The position numbers and the translations under genes are program-made. Below are positions 53,001 through 62,761 of a stretch of DNA of 64,000 nt, in pieces. The notes under the pieces were generated by a model. It saw nothing but the letters and a program-made list of their open reading frames with translations, was not told the DNA's origin and made no database searches. The DNA lies in the NCBI GenBank assembly GCA_026168455.1, contig CM047426.1, forward strand, positions 38,622,175 to 38,686,174, read 5' to 3'. How positions within the stretch are numbered: position 1 is the first letter of the stretch; every line of letters starts with the position of its first letter. Source of the stretch: Theocolax elegans (Eukaryota; Arthropoda; Insecta; Hymenoptera; Cerocephalidae).

Positions 53001-53049
53001 CCTGGGCCACAGCGCAGTGGTTGAGGTTTATTTGGAGCACCTTAATCAT
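50041..53049 (-). CDS. R1-clade LINE ORF2: endonuclease, reverse transcriptase, zinc knuckle
   Basis: About 1000 codons without a break, the only intact replication protein in the window. I place the start at the ATG near 53049 (MIKVLQINLNHC), where ATGATTAA overlaps the ORF1 stop; an upstream in-frame ATG at 53073 gives eight more residues. The apurinic-type endonuclease has GGDFNAWATDWGS, VDLTFVDP and SDHQALVY (residues about 1-230). The reverse transcriptase has KAPGPDGIPG, YRPLCLL, FGFRKGRST, TLDIRNAF, GGVPQGSVIGPLL, the catalytic AFADD and LKYLGVTLD (about 430-760). The C-terminal CPACPGVDEDVEHVLPWC is the Cys-Cys-His-Cys motif of R1-type elements. It nicks target DNA and copies the LINE RNA there by target-primed reverse transcription. 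Confidence 0.92.
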   Translation of the reverse strand: MIKVLQINLNHCAVAQDLLSQLVREERADVAIISEEFQDLEKSNWVRDTTGKAAIWVCGNIHISRKMVAPLPSFTWVEVAGVRMYSCYFPPSDSTEDFARSLDAVVTSARSSRLPVAIGGDFNAWATDWGSAKTNARGRALLEAFALLGLEIANTGTTPTFTKAGKSSIVDLTFVDPRLMGRGGLGWKVSDRYTDSDHQALVYQLQLTSGRTKRAGRGARERWAPATFDRETFLCSLEGAKVEGTAEEKARGLTNALTAVCDASMAVKFNPRGRPPIIWWSEDIAEKRRECLRARRLHQRARGTPRFQDRSAEYEQKRRDLKVAIKAAKRKCWRELCEEVDHDPWGRPYKTVMNKINSGGAVAPTDPVFLDGVVRHLFPEHRKRAAETGLMATTGAAESPDISEAELRMAAKGISVRKAPGPDGIPGLAVKTAAMSAPGLFLDAFNACIRGGCFPAQWKTQRLVLLPKGNKPPEEPSSYRPLCLLEIVGKLLERVICARLAEAIGRAGDLSDNQFGFRKGRSTMDAVDRVVGIATNAINAGRSARRMCAIITLDIRNAFNSARWDDIMLSLQHFQVPLYLREVTSSYLTDRTLLYDTDDGVHSHNITGGVPQGSVIGPLLWNVVYDGMLRQQLPEDVSMVAFADDVALVVVAKSVEEIEYLGDVSIEVVATWLRDHGLRLAAEKTEAVLISRTKKERTATFTVGKERIRSVKTLKYLGVTLDARLSFKHHLANAGSKAAKVARALAGIMPNIGGPQQPRRSLLASVVSSVILYGAPIWADALNRHKCFGAPCQRACRIAALRVARAYRTVSDIALSVIAGTAPFDLLAAERAERHREGGRRVEENRCHNRWSLRTVEKWQRRWDSVRDGRWTYRIIPRIRKWASRKHGFVSFQLTQVLTGHGCFRSYLFRIGVYGSAECPACPGVDEDVEHVLPWCPRFREERDQFQVTWSGPLTPEGIGACLLDSQEGWNAVVTLCRSVVDRLGLIRREEERGVAMAAVVG

Positions 53050-54526
53050 TTTTGATGTGTGCTCCTTCCTCATGCGAGGTCTTGGCTTTGGCCTCGCAAT
53101 CCACTGCTTTGGGGCCCTCTTGGCCGCACCGATAGCATTGCGCTGACCGGTCGACTGCGCTCTTGCACTCCCTCGCGATGTGTCCCGATTCGTGGCATCG
53201 GTAGCAGCGCGAGGATACCTCTCGCAGTCGAACTCTGCAATTTACCCATCCGATCCGGAGCTTCCCGTCTTGCAGCAGTTTTTTGGCTGCTACTGCCGGA
53301 AGCTGGATGGTCGCAGCTAGGGTGCCACTGTAGGACCCCCTGGTTTTAATATTATCCGGGGATGCCACATTTGGCCCGATCTTTGCCGCAATCGCTGCGG
53401 CCACCTCCATTGTTGTCGTGGACTCGTCCATGTCCCTGATGGTGATGGACACTTTGTGAGTCAGCAGCTGGACCTCTGCTTACCCACTCAGGGTGGACGA
53501 GACCACTGTCCTCAGCTCCGCCGTTTCCGTTCCGGGTCGCCCCAGTTCGAGGAGGAGCTCTCCAGCCCTGGTGCGCCTTATACGCGTGACCCGTTCTCCT
53601 AGTGCCTTTAGCTCCGGTGCAGCCTTGACCTTCCGGAGAATGTCAGCGTAGGAAGAGCCCCCGCTAGGTGTCTTGATCTTGATGGCATCTGGGCGTGGGG
53701 GTCTTACTCCGGCCTTAGGCTCTGCCGTGCCTTTGGTCGGTTTGCTGTCACGTTTCTGCTGTTCATGCTGCTTCGGCTGGCTGTTCTTCATCTTCTTCTT
53801 CTTGCCCTTCTTTACTACTGTGACCCAGTCAGGGACTTTTGACTGGTTCCCACTCGTCTTAGGAACGGATGGCGAAGCATCTGCTGGCCCATTTTTGTTA
53901 GTGGGCTGCTTCGACCCCTTCTTCCTTTTCTCCGGGGGTTGCTGAGGTGGTGAAGGCTTTCCCCTTTCCACCGGCCTTCTTTGACGCTCTTCAGCGCGAA
54001 AGATGTGCGACGTTTGGCACGTTCCATCCCTACGCGAATCCGCCATTTTAGTTTTCGGCGCTGTCACACACACAGCACTGTTCACCCACGCGTATTCATT
54101 GAGAGCTCTGCTGGTTGCTCTCGCCATACTCTTCAGCTCTTTGTGGATATTGTTCTTATTAAGAACAAACTCCACCAGGGTATCTACCTTCTCCCGCAGA
54201 CGGAGAAAAGCTCTGTCAGCGTCACTCGACATCCCAGTCGAGGGCAGGTCACACGTAGCATTAGATGCTACAGAGGCCGAGTGACCAACCTCCGCAGCAC
54301 TTACCATTTTAACGGTGTGAGTTTGGTCCCCCCCAAAATCCTTGGGACCAGCACTGACCACCGGGGCTTTCACCCGATCGGAATCAGTGGCGGGATTTGA
54401 CAGGATTGCCATGCCCGCTTGGGGTAGTGTTGTTTTTAGCTCACTATCCATACTTGGTTTAATTTCGGGGTGCCTTCCCCTATCTGGTTTTGGTTCGCCC
54501 CGAATATTTGATCTTTTCGGTACCAT
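53042..54526 (-). pseudogene. R1-clade LINE ORF1 (Gag-like), one in-frame stop
   Basis: ATG at 54526 begins a basic, low-complexity N-terminal region with a Lys-rich tract (KKGKKKKMKNSQ), followed by SGGSSYADILRKV and a conserved block ending in ELGRPGTETAELR. A TAA at 53480-53482 then stops the frame; the same frame continues from about 53479 to the end at 53042 with the RNA-binding zinc knuckles. The first knuckle CYRCHESGHIAREC is canonical; the second, CYRCGQEGPKAVDC, has Pro where His is expected. ORF1 proteins bind the LINE RNA and form particles. The stop probably inactivates this copy, while ORF2 just downstream is open. The ORF1 and ORF2 ends overlap by a few bases. Confidence 0.85.
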
Positions 54527-54645
54527 CCATATCTGGAACCATCTTTAAGTCTAGAGTCATCTATGAAGTGTATAGAACTCTTCGCATCACTAAGAATTCA
54601 ATGTTAATATTTACCCCTGTTAATTTTAGCCCCGGTCTCCCCTAG

Positions 54646-55199
54646 TATTTAATTTAAATATTAATCAAATCAAATTTAAAAATTGTATGGATATATAAGT
54701 AAGTAGATTACGTATATTTATATAAAACAATATTTTAAATAATCAAGTATGTATTTATTAGAAACAAAAGGTTATTTAAGGAATGCCTTTGTTTATAATA
54801 ATTAAAATAAATATATGGGCTCTGTTACCAAAGGGAAAAATAAATTGGATATAATTATGGATTAAAACGCAAATTTTGAAAGAGGGTGCAAATTACGAAT
54901 TACGGGAGAAATGGAAGAAACAGGTTTTTATTTATATACCGCTAAAATGTTATAAATAATTCTTTAAAACTAATACAAAAATTAATTTAATTAAGAAGAA
55001 AGTTTTATTACTCTAAAAGTACAAAATATTAATGACATATAGAACTCTTGGCAATGACTTAAATAAATTAATTTTAGGAGGTAAAGTTCTATTTAGATCC
55101 GTTTAAAATAATCTAAAATTTTAATAGGTTTTTACTAAATACTAGAATTAAGTATATGCACTTTACTATTTTTGGTAAGTTAATTGTTCATTACCACAT
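54646..55199. mobile_element. Helitron-type repeat fragment (same family as 55.85-57.02 kb)
   Basis: TTTAATTTAAATATTAATC, AATTGTATGGATATATAAGT and ATTACGGGAGAAATGGAAGA occur here and at 56225-56350, and the following GGAGGTAAAGTTCTATTTAG to 55190 matches 56520-56640. This is a second partial copy in the same orientation, cut on the left by the R1-clade LINE and on the right by a TA microsatellite at about 55200. No coding sequence. Confidence 0.6.
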
Positions 55200-55221
55200 A
55201 TATATATATATATATATATAT

Positions 55222-55745
55222 ACACCTTTGGTGTAAGTTATGTCCTAAAATACGTGAAAATTAGTGATTTTATGAGGTTTATGAGGCATAACTTACACCA
55301 GCGGTCTTGGCCAATTATCTAACCCAAGCCATTCGAAAGCTCGCGAAAAATGTGAACTTTTGAGAGGTGTTAGATTAAAATCGATTATGGTGTGGTAGCC
55401 TTTTTTTTGATATTCAATATGTCCGGGTGTTCTATCTCTTCGAGATTTTAAAATTAAGAATTGTAACCAGGGTAGATAAGTTCTAAAGTTTAATTTAAAC
55501 AAAAGTTGTTTGTAATGTTTTTTCAAAAAAATCAACACATTTTGAGATAAATGGCTTTAAAAATAGAAATTTTTCTAAAAAATTGAAAAATTTCCACTTT
55601 TTATGGTTGAATAACTCTTATGCAAATTATTTTTAAAACCTAAATTTTTTTTTGTATGTTCTGGAAGATGTTTCCAGCCTGTTCTCAAATTTTGGAGCGA
55701 TTTAAAATTTTCATCGTACCACTTGACGTGAAATAGCCCATATAT
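55222..55745. mobile_element. Decayed foldback element related to 44818-45830
   Basis: The right end CGTACCACTTGACGTGAAAT with CCCATATATA matches the end of the 44.8-kb foldback, and internal words (TTTTTATGGTTGAATAACTC, GGAAGATGTTTCCAG) are related to its arm. The left part holds TTGGTGTAAGTTATG at 55228 and its complement ending at 55300. The expected matching left arm is absent or replaced, so the copy is truncated. Confidence 0.5.
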
Positions 55746-55839
55746 ATGTATATATATGTATGTATCTATGTGGGTGTGTGTGCGTGCGGCGGAAGATTTA
55801 TATAATATATATATATTTTAAAATTGTTTTTTCAAGAAT

Positions 55840-57022
55840 ACATAATATATGTATTTTTTCCGTGCGCAAAAAAAAGTTGGGATTATAACATGAAAGAATG
55901 TGTATTTGTCTACTCATTCTTGATTAAACTCATAAAATTTTTAAACGTATACGCAATAATAATAACGGATCTAAAATGCAATGTAATGCTTTAAATACAG
56001 ATGCAAAATTGTTGAAAGATTAAATAAATATTAATCAAGTATAACATACACTTTTCCAAATATCCATATGATATATACAATGGGTTAAAAATTAAATATA
56101 TTAATTATTGCATTTTTAAGATAATTCTATTATAAACAGTAATGGCAAAAGAAAATGCAAATTTTAACAGTGGTAATATAAAATACGAATTACATTTAAA
56201 AAGATTTTCATAAATTATTAATTTAGGAGCATTTAATTTAAATATTTTTTAAATTAATATTTCAAAATTGTATGGATATATAAATGAGTAGATTATGTAT
56301 ATTTATAGAAAAGGGTGCAAATGACGGATTACGGGAGAAATGGAAGAAACAAGTTTTTATTTATATGCCACTAAAATTATATAAATAGTTCTATCAAATT
56401 AATAAAAATTAATAAAAAAATTTATTTATTAAAGAATAAAGTTTTATTACTCTAAAAGTACAAAATATTAATGTCATAGAACTTTTGGCGATGATCCTTT
56501 GTCATTAAATAAATTAATTTTAGGAGGTGAAGTTGTATTTAGATCCGTTTAAAATATTCCAAAATTTTCATAAGTAGTTACTAAATACTACAATTTAGTA
56601 AGTATATGCACTTTACTATTTTTGGTAAGTTAATTTTTCATTAACATTTATAATTATTAAAATATAAATTTAAGCTTTATAGGAATTCATATAGTTTAAA
56701 ATTTACAGTTAACATTTAATGTCTCTATTTTTTTTATTATTATTATTCTGATTTCATTATACTAAATTTTGGTAAAAACTTTTATTTATAAATTGTAATC
56801 GTATTTAAAAAAAAATTAAATTTTTGGTATAAAACCCAATGCATTATAACAGTACCTCCAAGGTGTTGTGTGAATCGGTTTAATTTCTAAGGTGTCCATG
56901 GTAGTAAAAAAATAATACAATTTAAAACATTATTTTAAATAAATTAATTACGAAAAATCTTTTTCGAAATTAAAAATTGGGGGTTGGCGCGCGAAGCGCG
57001 CAGGGTGGCGAAGCCCCCCTAG
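55840..57022 (+). mobile_element. Non-autonomous Helitron with 3' hairpin and CTAG end
   Basis: The 3' end reads GCGCGC-GAA-GCGCGC (56987-57001), a second weak hairpin GGGTGGCGAAGCCCCC, then CTAG (57019-57022) followed by TATA. Hairpin plus CTRR before T is the standard Helitron 3' end. The body matches 35362-35800 and 54646-55199. No helicase frame is present. The 5' TC end is not identified; the start is set where family similarity begins. Confidence 0.65.
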
Positions 57023-58019
57023 TATATATATATAGACACATACACACACGAATTGCGGTAAATACTTGTTATATTTATAAGACTATCTCAATACTTTTTA
57101 TAAAAGAAATAGATCAAGTATTAAATGTAACAACATTGAAATATAATAAATTTGTTTAGAGAAAAGCCGTATAAACAAACATTTTATAATAATTTTTTCT
57201 TTGCAGGCTTAGAAAAATTTGCGTTTACAAGCAAAAACAGCGAAAGCTTCATTTATAACTAATTTAAAAAGAACGGGATAATTTGAACCATCAGACAATT
57301 TTAATGATTTGTATAAAAGAATTTCAAGTATCTTTGGTATTCATGGTACTGGTTTAAGTGTGTTTGAAGAATCTGGGATACCCAAAATGAGACGTCAAAA
57401 TTATTCAACTGTTGAGAATTATGATATAATCGAGTAAGTGTAATTTACAAGCAATTTTGATAATAATTAAGTTTGTTAAACTAAATATTTTTTCTTAACG
57501 ACTAACTAATATCTTGATCTATATTTGCGTAGTCTATTCAATTTACTTATGATTTCGCAAAATTTCTATATACATACAATAGAATAAATTCTATTTAAAG
57601 AATACATAGTGAGTATATTATACCTTAAGAAATAATGTAGAGATCTAAGAAAAGCATAGCGAGAAAATATGTAGTATCTCGAATTGAATCTTTGTTTACA
57701 TAATAGACCTTTTTGTAAACTAATTTGATCTACAAGCAACCTTCTTCCCTTTTTGTTATCCTTCTTGTAATAGCATCAGCTTCTAAATCTTCATTCATAC
57801 TTAAAATTTAGTATGAACCTGTCCAACTGTACACATTGATCATGGAAGCCGAAGGGTATTTATATTATTTTCAAAATTTTTATTGTACCGAATTTAAAAT
57901 TTTAACTATAATAAATCATTATTAAAAACAAAATTTCCAACTTTGGCATAGTAATAAAATACATTGTTTACATTGTTTTATTTAAACTAAATTTCGCTGC
58001 TTTTTTTTATAATAACGTT
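57023..58019. other. Mostly non-coding; one exon-like segment
   Basis: AT-rich sequence between a Helitron end and the gypsy LTR. The only coding-like stretch is at 57282-57436 (listed separately). The remainder contains TA-rich runs and no repeat ends. Confidence 0.4.
57282..57436 (+). other. Exon-like open segment of unknown origin
   Basis: The plus-strand frame from about 57282 reads about 50 residues with complex, non-repetitive composition (FNDLYKRISSIFGIHGTG, then EESGIPKMRRQNYSTVEN) and ends where GA is followed by GTAAGTG, a good splice-donor sequence, at about 57433. A CAG at about 57206 upstream could be an acceptor, but the frame is not open all the way. I do not recognise the protein. 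It may be an exon of a host gene, a captured gene fragment or transposon relic. Confidence 0.3.
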
Positions 58020-58822
58020 TGTAACGGTTTTGCTATTTTTAAATATAAATACAAAAAGATAATAACAATTAACTACCGTTAAAATAATAGTCTCATTTAC
58101 GCGATCAGCCGCTCAGTAATAATACGACTATAATAAGCCGTATAGGCGGAGGCGGCGGTAATCTTTATTTAGCGAAACGCGAGAAAAAGAGGGTAAACAA
58201 TTAAATAAACAACAATGCAGTATTTAATTAATAACAGAAATAAATGTATTCGGGAAAAACAATAATACAGGCGCGTCGCAGCGCGCGAAACGCAGGTCAG
58301 TATACACGCGAGATAAATAAAGAGAGAAAGAGAGAGAGAGAGACTACAAGACTGGCACTTACAGTGCTTGAGACGCGATCGATGGTCAAACAACCAGGTG
58401 AAGTCTGCGTAGTCGCTACTCTTTAGCTTCCTGGGCTGCGTCGTCGCCAAACAAACTATTGCAACTTCACTGGATCACCAGCACAGCACCAGGATCACAA
58501 GCACAGGGCGATCAAAATATGGAGAAAACAAATCGCAAGGTTTCTCACGTCAGTGGCAATTAATCACACGGTTGACTTTTAATCTCTCGGCGGTTGAGAT
58601 TAGTCGCTCCACGGTTGAGTTTAATCTAAGTGCTCTCGCACTTACGAACCGAAAACTCTCTCTCTCTTTCCCTACTTTTACCTTTACGAAGGTCCGCGAA
58701 AATCGCCGAAAATCGTCGAACGTCGACCTGTAACATCTGTAAATATTAATACACAGGCTAGACAGAGAGAGAGAATGTAACGAGCAATGTAATATAATCA
58801 AATATTACATTGATTCGTTACA
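58020..58822 (-). mobile_element. 3' LTR of the gypsy element
   Basis: On the minus strand the LTR starts TGTAACGAATC right after the polypurine tract (58822) and ends CCGTTACA at 58020, giving 6-bp inverted ends TGTAAC/GTTACA and 803 bp. It contains a CT-rich tract (58320-58345), AATAAA-type words and a TTACATTG palindrome near its start. CGTT (58016-58019) would be the flanking 4-bp target sequence; the other copy lies outside the window. Confidence 0.75.
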
Positions 58823-58837
58823 CTCCCCCCTTCCAGA
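58823..58837 (-). promoter_or_regulatory. Polypurine tract of the gypsy element
   Basis: On the minus strand CTGGAAGGGGGGAG immediately precedes the 3' LTR. In LTR retrotransposons this purine run resists RNase H and primes plus-strand DNA synthesis. Placement directly against TGTAAC supports the LTR boundary. Confidence 0.8.
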
Positions 58838-59198
58838 CGCTGGGTAGCCGAAGACGTACCAGCTCTGCATTTCTACTCTCTCTCTAGGCCAGAAGACAAA
58901 ATAAAAAAAGATAATTAACATAAATAATATTTATAAATAAATAAAATAAATTGATTTGAAAGCAAAACATCAGACAAAAGAAAATGTTAAGCAGGCCAAC
59001 ATATAAAGGATTTCTCTCTTTATTATAACAACAATTAAGAGCGATACGCCTTACGAAGATTACAAGATCGGAGAAAAGGTACGCGTAGATACATCAATCG
59101 CTCAAAGGAACATTTACGGTTTCTGCGACCGAGTGCGCTGTTCGATCGTTTCCACCGGGGATACGGGCTTGTTCTTTGAACCCTTCGGCCTTCCGCGC
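58838..59198 (-). other. Untranslated region between pol and the 3' LTR
   Basis: About 360 bp after the pol stop, AT-rich with no frame; no env gene is present. It includes TTTATAAATA-type runs. Confidence 0.6.
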
Positions 59199-62100
59199 CT
59201 AATTTCCGTCAGTCGGAGGATTCGCGTATACAACAGTATTCGCGTTTAATCGCTCGTTAGAAGGGGCACGATCTACCGCAGTCATACGATTAACAATTAC
59301 CCGAGTTTTGCGCGGCCTACCTCGCTTACGCTGTGCGTTCGCGCTCACAGGATCATTATCGTTGGACTCGTCGCTAGCTCTTCGCTCTGCGTTTAATCCC
59401 TCGCTGTCCCTCGTCGCATCCTCTCGATTTAATCTACTCTCCACAGATACGTCCGTTTGGTCTTCGTAGAATGGCTTAATATCACTGATGTGGCATTTAC
59501 CTGCTTCTTTTCCCTCATTGTCGATGAGCTCTACCACGTTTGAGCCGAGTAACGCCGAAACAATAAAAGGTCCGATGTACTTCGGAGCTAGCTTAGCAGC
59601 TATGCCTTGGGCAGCGGACGAAAGTACACGATTCCGCTTAGAAACTTTTTGTCCCACAGCAAATTGTACATCGCGGCGTTTTGAATTATAATATTCGGCC
59701 TGACGTGCTTGTGCGCATGTCGCTCGTTCAGCAGCTTGAGCTTGCAGCTCTGGCAACGTTTGCATACGCTGTTGCCAATTTTGAACAGCTGCTGCGGCTT
59801 CGCTGTCGGCGACGGCTTGATCTTCTATTTTCCGCAAGCTTTTCGGCGGAACAGGGTTTCTTCCCATATTTAGGAAAGCAGGACTTGCGCCGGTAGAATC
59901 TTGCACGGCGGTATTATACGCGAACATGAGCTCAGAGATGTGAGCGTCCCATGTTTTATGATTCGCCTCGATAAACGAAGTAATCATCGTTTTTATCGTG
60001 CGATTAACGCGTTCTACAGGATTCGCCTGTGCATGGTAAGGCGGAATCGTAGTATGAACCACGCCGTGTTCAGCTAAGAATTGCTCCATAGCAGCATTCT
60101 TAAACTCCGTGCCATTGTCGGAATGAAAAACATCAGGCACGCCGAAACGCAAGAAAACACGCTCATTCAGCTCGCGCCGAATGGTATGCGAGTTCGCTTT
60201 CCGTATAGGGATACACTCTATCCAACGAGTGAATAAGTCCATGAATATTAAAAGATATTCAAATCCATGCGAAGAACGCGGAAACGGTCCCATGATATCA
60301 CCTGCAACGGTTTCCCATGGACGCGAAATAACACGTTTTCCCATGAAACCTGCAGGAGCCTGCTGTGGCACTTTACATTGCTGGCAAGTCGAGCAATTCC
60401 GCACAAATTCGGCGATATCTTTAAGCATCGCAGGCCAATAATAGTATCGCGCTATCCGCTGATACGTTTTGTTTCGGCCAAGATGTCCAGCAGTTGGCTC
60501 ATCATGATTCTCGCAGAGAACTTGTTGACGTTTCTCCTGCGGTACCGCCAGTTTCCAAGCGTCTTCGTCTTCGAAATAGTCATCTATGGAAGGGTCAGGC
60601 TTATAATGATATAATCTACCTCCAAGCACCTTCCAGTCTTGGTATTTTTCCGGATTTCCGCTGACATTCGCAAGTTTTTGCGTATACCACTCATCTTGTG
60701 TATTGTACGGCAAACTTACGACAGCGATGTCGCAATCCGAGTCGTCTTCGAATGCACGAGAGAGGGCATCAGGCACGACATTAAGAGATCCTTTGCGGTG
60801 CTCGATCTCATAATCATAGCTTTGGAGCTTAAGTGCCCAACGCGCTAAGCGTCCAGTAGGGTTACGCAAGTTACACAGCCATTTTAAACTGCTATGGTCT
60901 GTTATAACCTTAAAGCGATAACCTTCTACATATGAGCGGAATTTTTCCACGGCCCATAATACAGCTAAGCACTCTCGTTCGGTAACCGAGTAGTTACGTT
61001 CCGCCGCGTTTAACGTACGACTGGCGAAACTAAGTACTCGCTCTTCTCCGTCGATAGTTTGCGTTAAAACCGCTCCTAAGCCAGTGTCGCTAGCGTCAGT
61101 CTGAATAACGAACTGATGCTCGAAAGATGGCCGATGGAGGATAGGCGCAGATGCTATCAACGCTTTGATTTGTTCAAAAGCGAACTGTTGTTCCTCGCCC
61201 CACTCAAATTTAACATTTTTCTTGGTTAACTTGGTAAGCGGTTCCGCAAGCGTAGCAAAATCCTCTAGAAATTTTCTATACCATGAAGCCATGCCGAGGA
61301 AAGAGCGTAGCTTTTTGAGGTTAGTTGGCGCGGGATAATCCACGATCGGCGCTATCTTGTCCGGATCAGGGCGAAATCCATCGCGATTCACCAATACGCC
61401 AAGGTATTTAACCTCACTGCGGCAAAATTCGCTTTTATCACGGTTAATTGTAAGTCCGGCGTCGGCAACCCGCTTTAGGACATGCTCAAGCCATTTGAGA
61501 TGCTCTTCGAATGTCTCGGTGACGATAATAACGTCATCGAGATACGAAAATGCGTACGGTTCCAATTCAGGGCCTATCACCCTATCAATGAGTTGCTGGA
61601 ACGTAGCGGGCCCCCCCGCCACGCCGTACGGCATACGAGTAAACTCATATAAGCCTAAGCCAGGCACCGTGAAAGCCGTCAGATGTTCCGATCCCTTTTT
61701 CATCGGAATCTGATGGTATGCGCTGCTTAAATCCAGCGTGCTTATGTAGCGTGCCCTTTGAAGTTTACGCAAAATAATCTCCATATAGGGAAGCGGATAA
61801 GCGCAGGTCTTCGAGACGGAATTGAGCTTTCGGTAGTCGATGCAGAATCTATAGGTACCGTTAGATTTCCGCACCATGACTACTGGGCTCGACCACTCGC
61901 TCGTTGACGGGCGAATTATCCCCGCGTCAAGCATCTGTTGCACTTGAGCGTGCATCTCTTGCTCGATCTTCTGAGACACCGGATAATAGCGCTGTTTGAT
62001 GGGACGCGAACCGCCCACATCAATTTCATGCTCAGCTAAGTTAGTACAGCCTAGCTTTGCATTCGGAGCAGTCAAACGCTTTTCCAACAACTCATTGAGT

Positions 62101-62761
62101 TGTTTGCGTTGCGCTTCGTCAATATCTGCTAAGCCAACGGCAGCTAGTGAGCAGGCCTCACCAATACCGATAGCAGATACTTCAAGCTGAATTGCGTCAG
62201 CTACGTTTTCAATCAGCAACTGATTTTCACGCGGCAACAAAACAGCGTTAAACGCACGAATAAAATCGGCACCGAGTATACAATCGGCGTCGAGATCGCT
62301 CATTACTAAAACATCTAAGTAATGGCGTTCATTCGCTAAATCAAACGGCAGCTTCCAAGCGTCCAAGTATTGGAAGCGCGTTGGACCGTTAGCGAGTCGT
62401 GCACCTGGTCCAATGTAAGGTGTTAACGGTTTTCCTATGGCTGATGCTATTTGCAAGCCTAAGAATTAATAACCGTGCGAGCCGCCCCTGAATCGTACAA
62501 AGCGCGTACGCGGAATCCACCGATTCCAATCTGCAGCCACCAGCGAGTAAACTGCGGAGTTTCCTCCTCCACTGGCGTTTCAGCGCGGGAATCGCAAACA
62601 CCTTTTTCCGCTGATTGTCTGTCCACTCCGACAGGCAAAAGCGAGGGCACTTTTTCCGTTTGCGCAGGTACTGATTGTGACTTATCACCATCAGAGGTCT
62701 CACTAATAATTGGGGCGATAGGGACCTTATCTATTCGCCCCTTTTCTCGTTTCCCGAGCAC
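59199..62761 (-). pseudogene. Ty3/gypsy Pol polyprotein (PR-RT-RH-IN), frameshifted in protease
   Basis: Domain order on the minus strand: aspartic protease with LYDSGAARTVI (about 62460-62490), reverse transcriptase with SEWSSPVVMVRKSNG, FCIDYRKLN, LDLSSAYHQIPM and the catalytic FSYLDD, RNase H with IQTDASDTGLGAVL and ITDHSSLKWL, then integrase with an H-H-C-C zinc finger (HDEPTAGHLG...CSTCQQC) and the D-D-E triad in GDIMGP, HSDNGTEF and NPVERVNRT. From about 62456 to 59199 the frame is open for 1085 codons. One base is missing at about 62463, three residues after the protease core, so protease and RT are in different frames. The chain ends in a basic tail; there is no chromodomain or env. 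Typical length and order for an insect Ty3/gypsy element. Confidence 0.9.

Larger units (their letters stand above)
49823..54645 (-). mobile_element. R1-clade non-LTR retrotransposon, nearly full length
   Basis: Minus-strand order: short 5' UTR (54527 to about 54645), ORF1, ORF2, 185-bp 3' UTR and a poly(A) tail (plus-strand T-run 49823-49855 with one G). Both ORFs carry R1-clade hallmarks. The 3' side abuts a TG/TGCG microsatellite; the 5' side meets AT-rich Helitron-type sequence at about 54645, so a matching repeat on that side is not seen. R1-clade lineages such as Waldo and Mino insert in simple AC-type repeats, which this fits. Confidence 0.8.

Noticed and set aside
62440..62470. Second programmed frameshift between protease and reverse transcriptase
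   Set aside because: The frame change lies within the protease just after its catalytic box and has no slippery heptamer; a single-base deletion is the simpler explanation.
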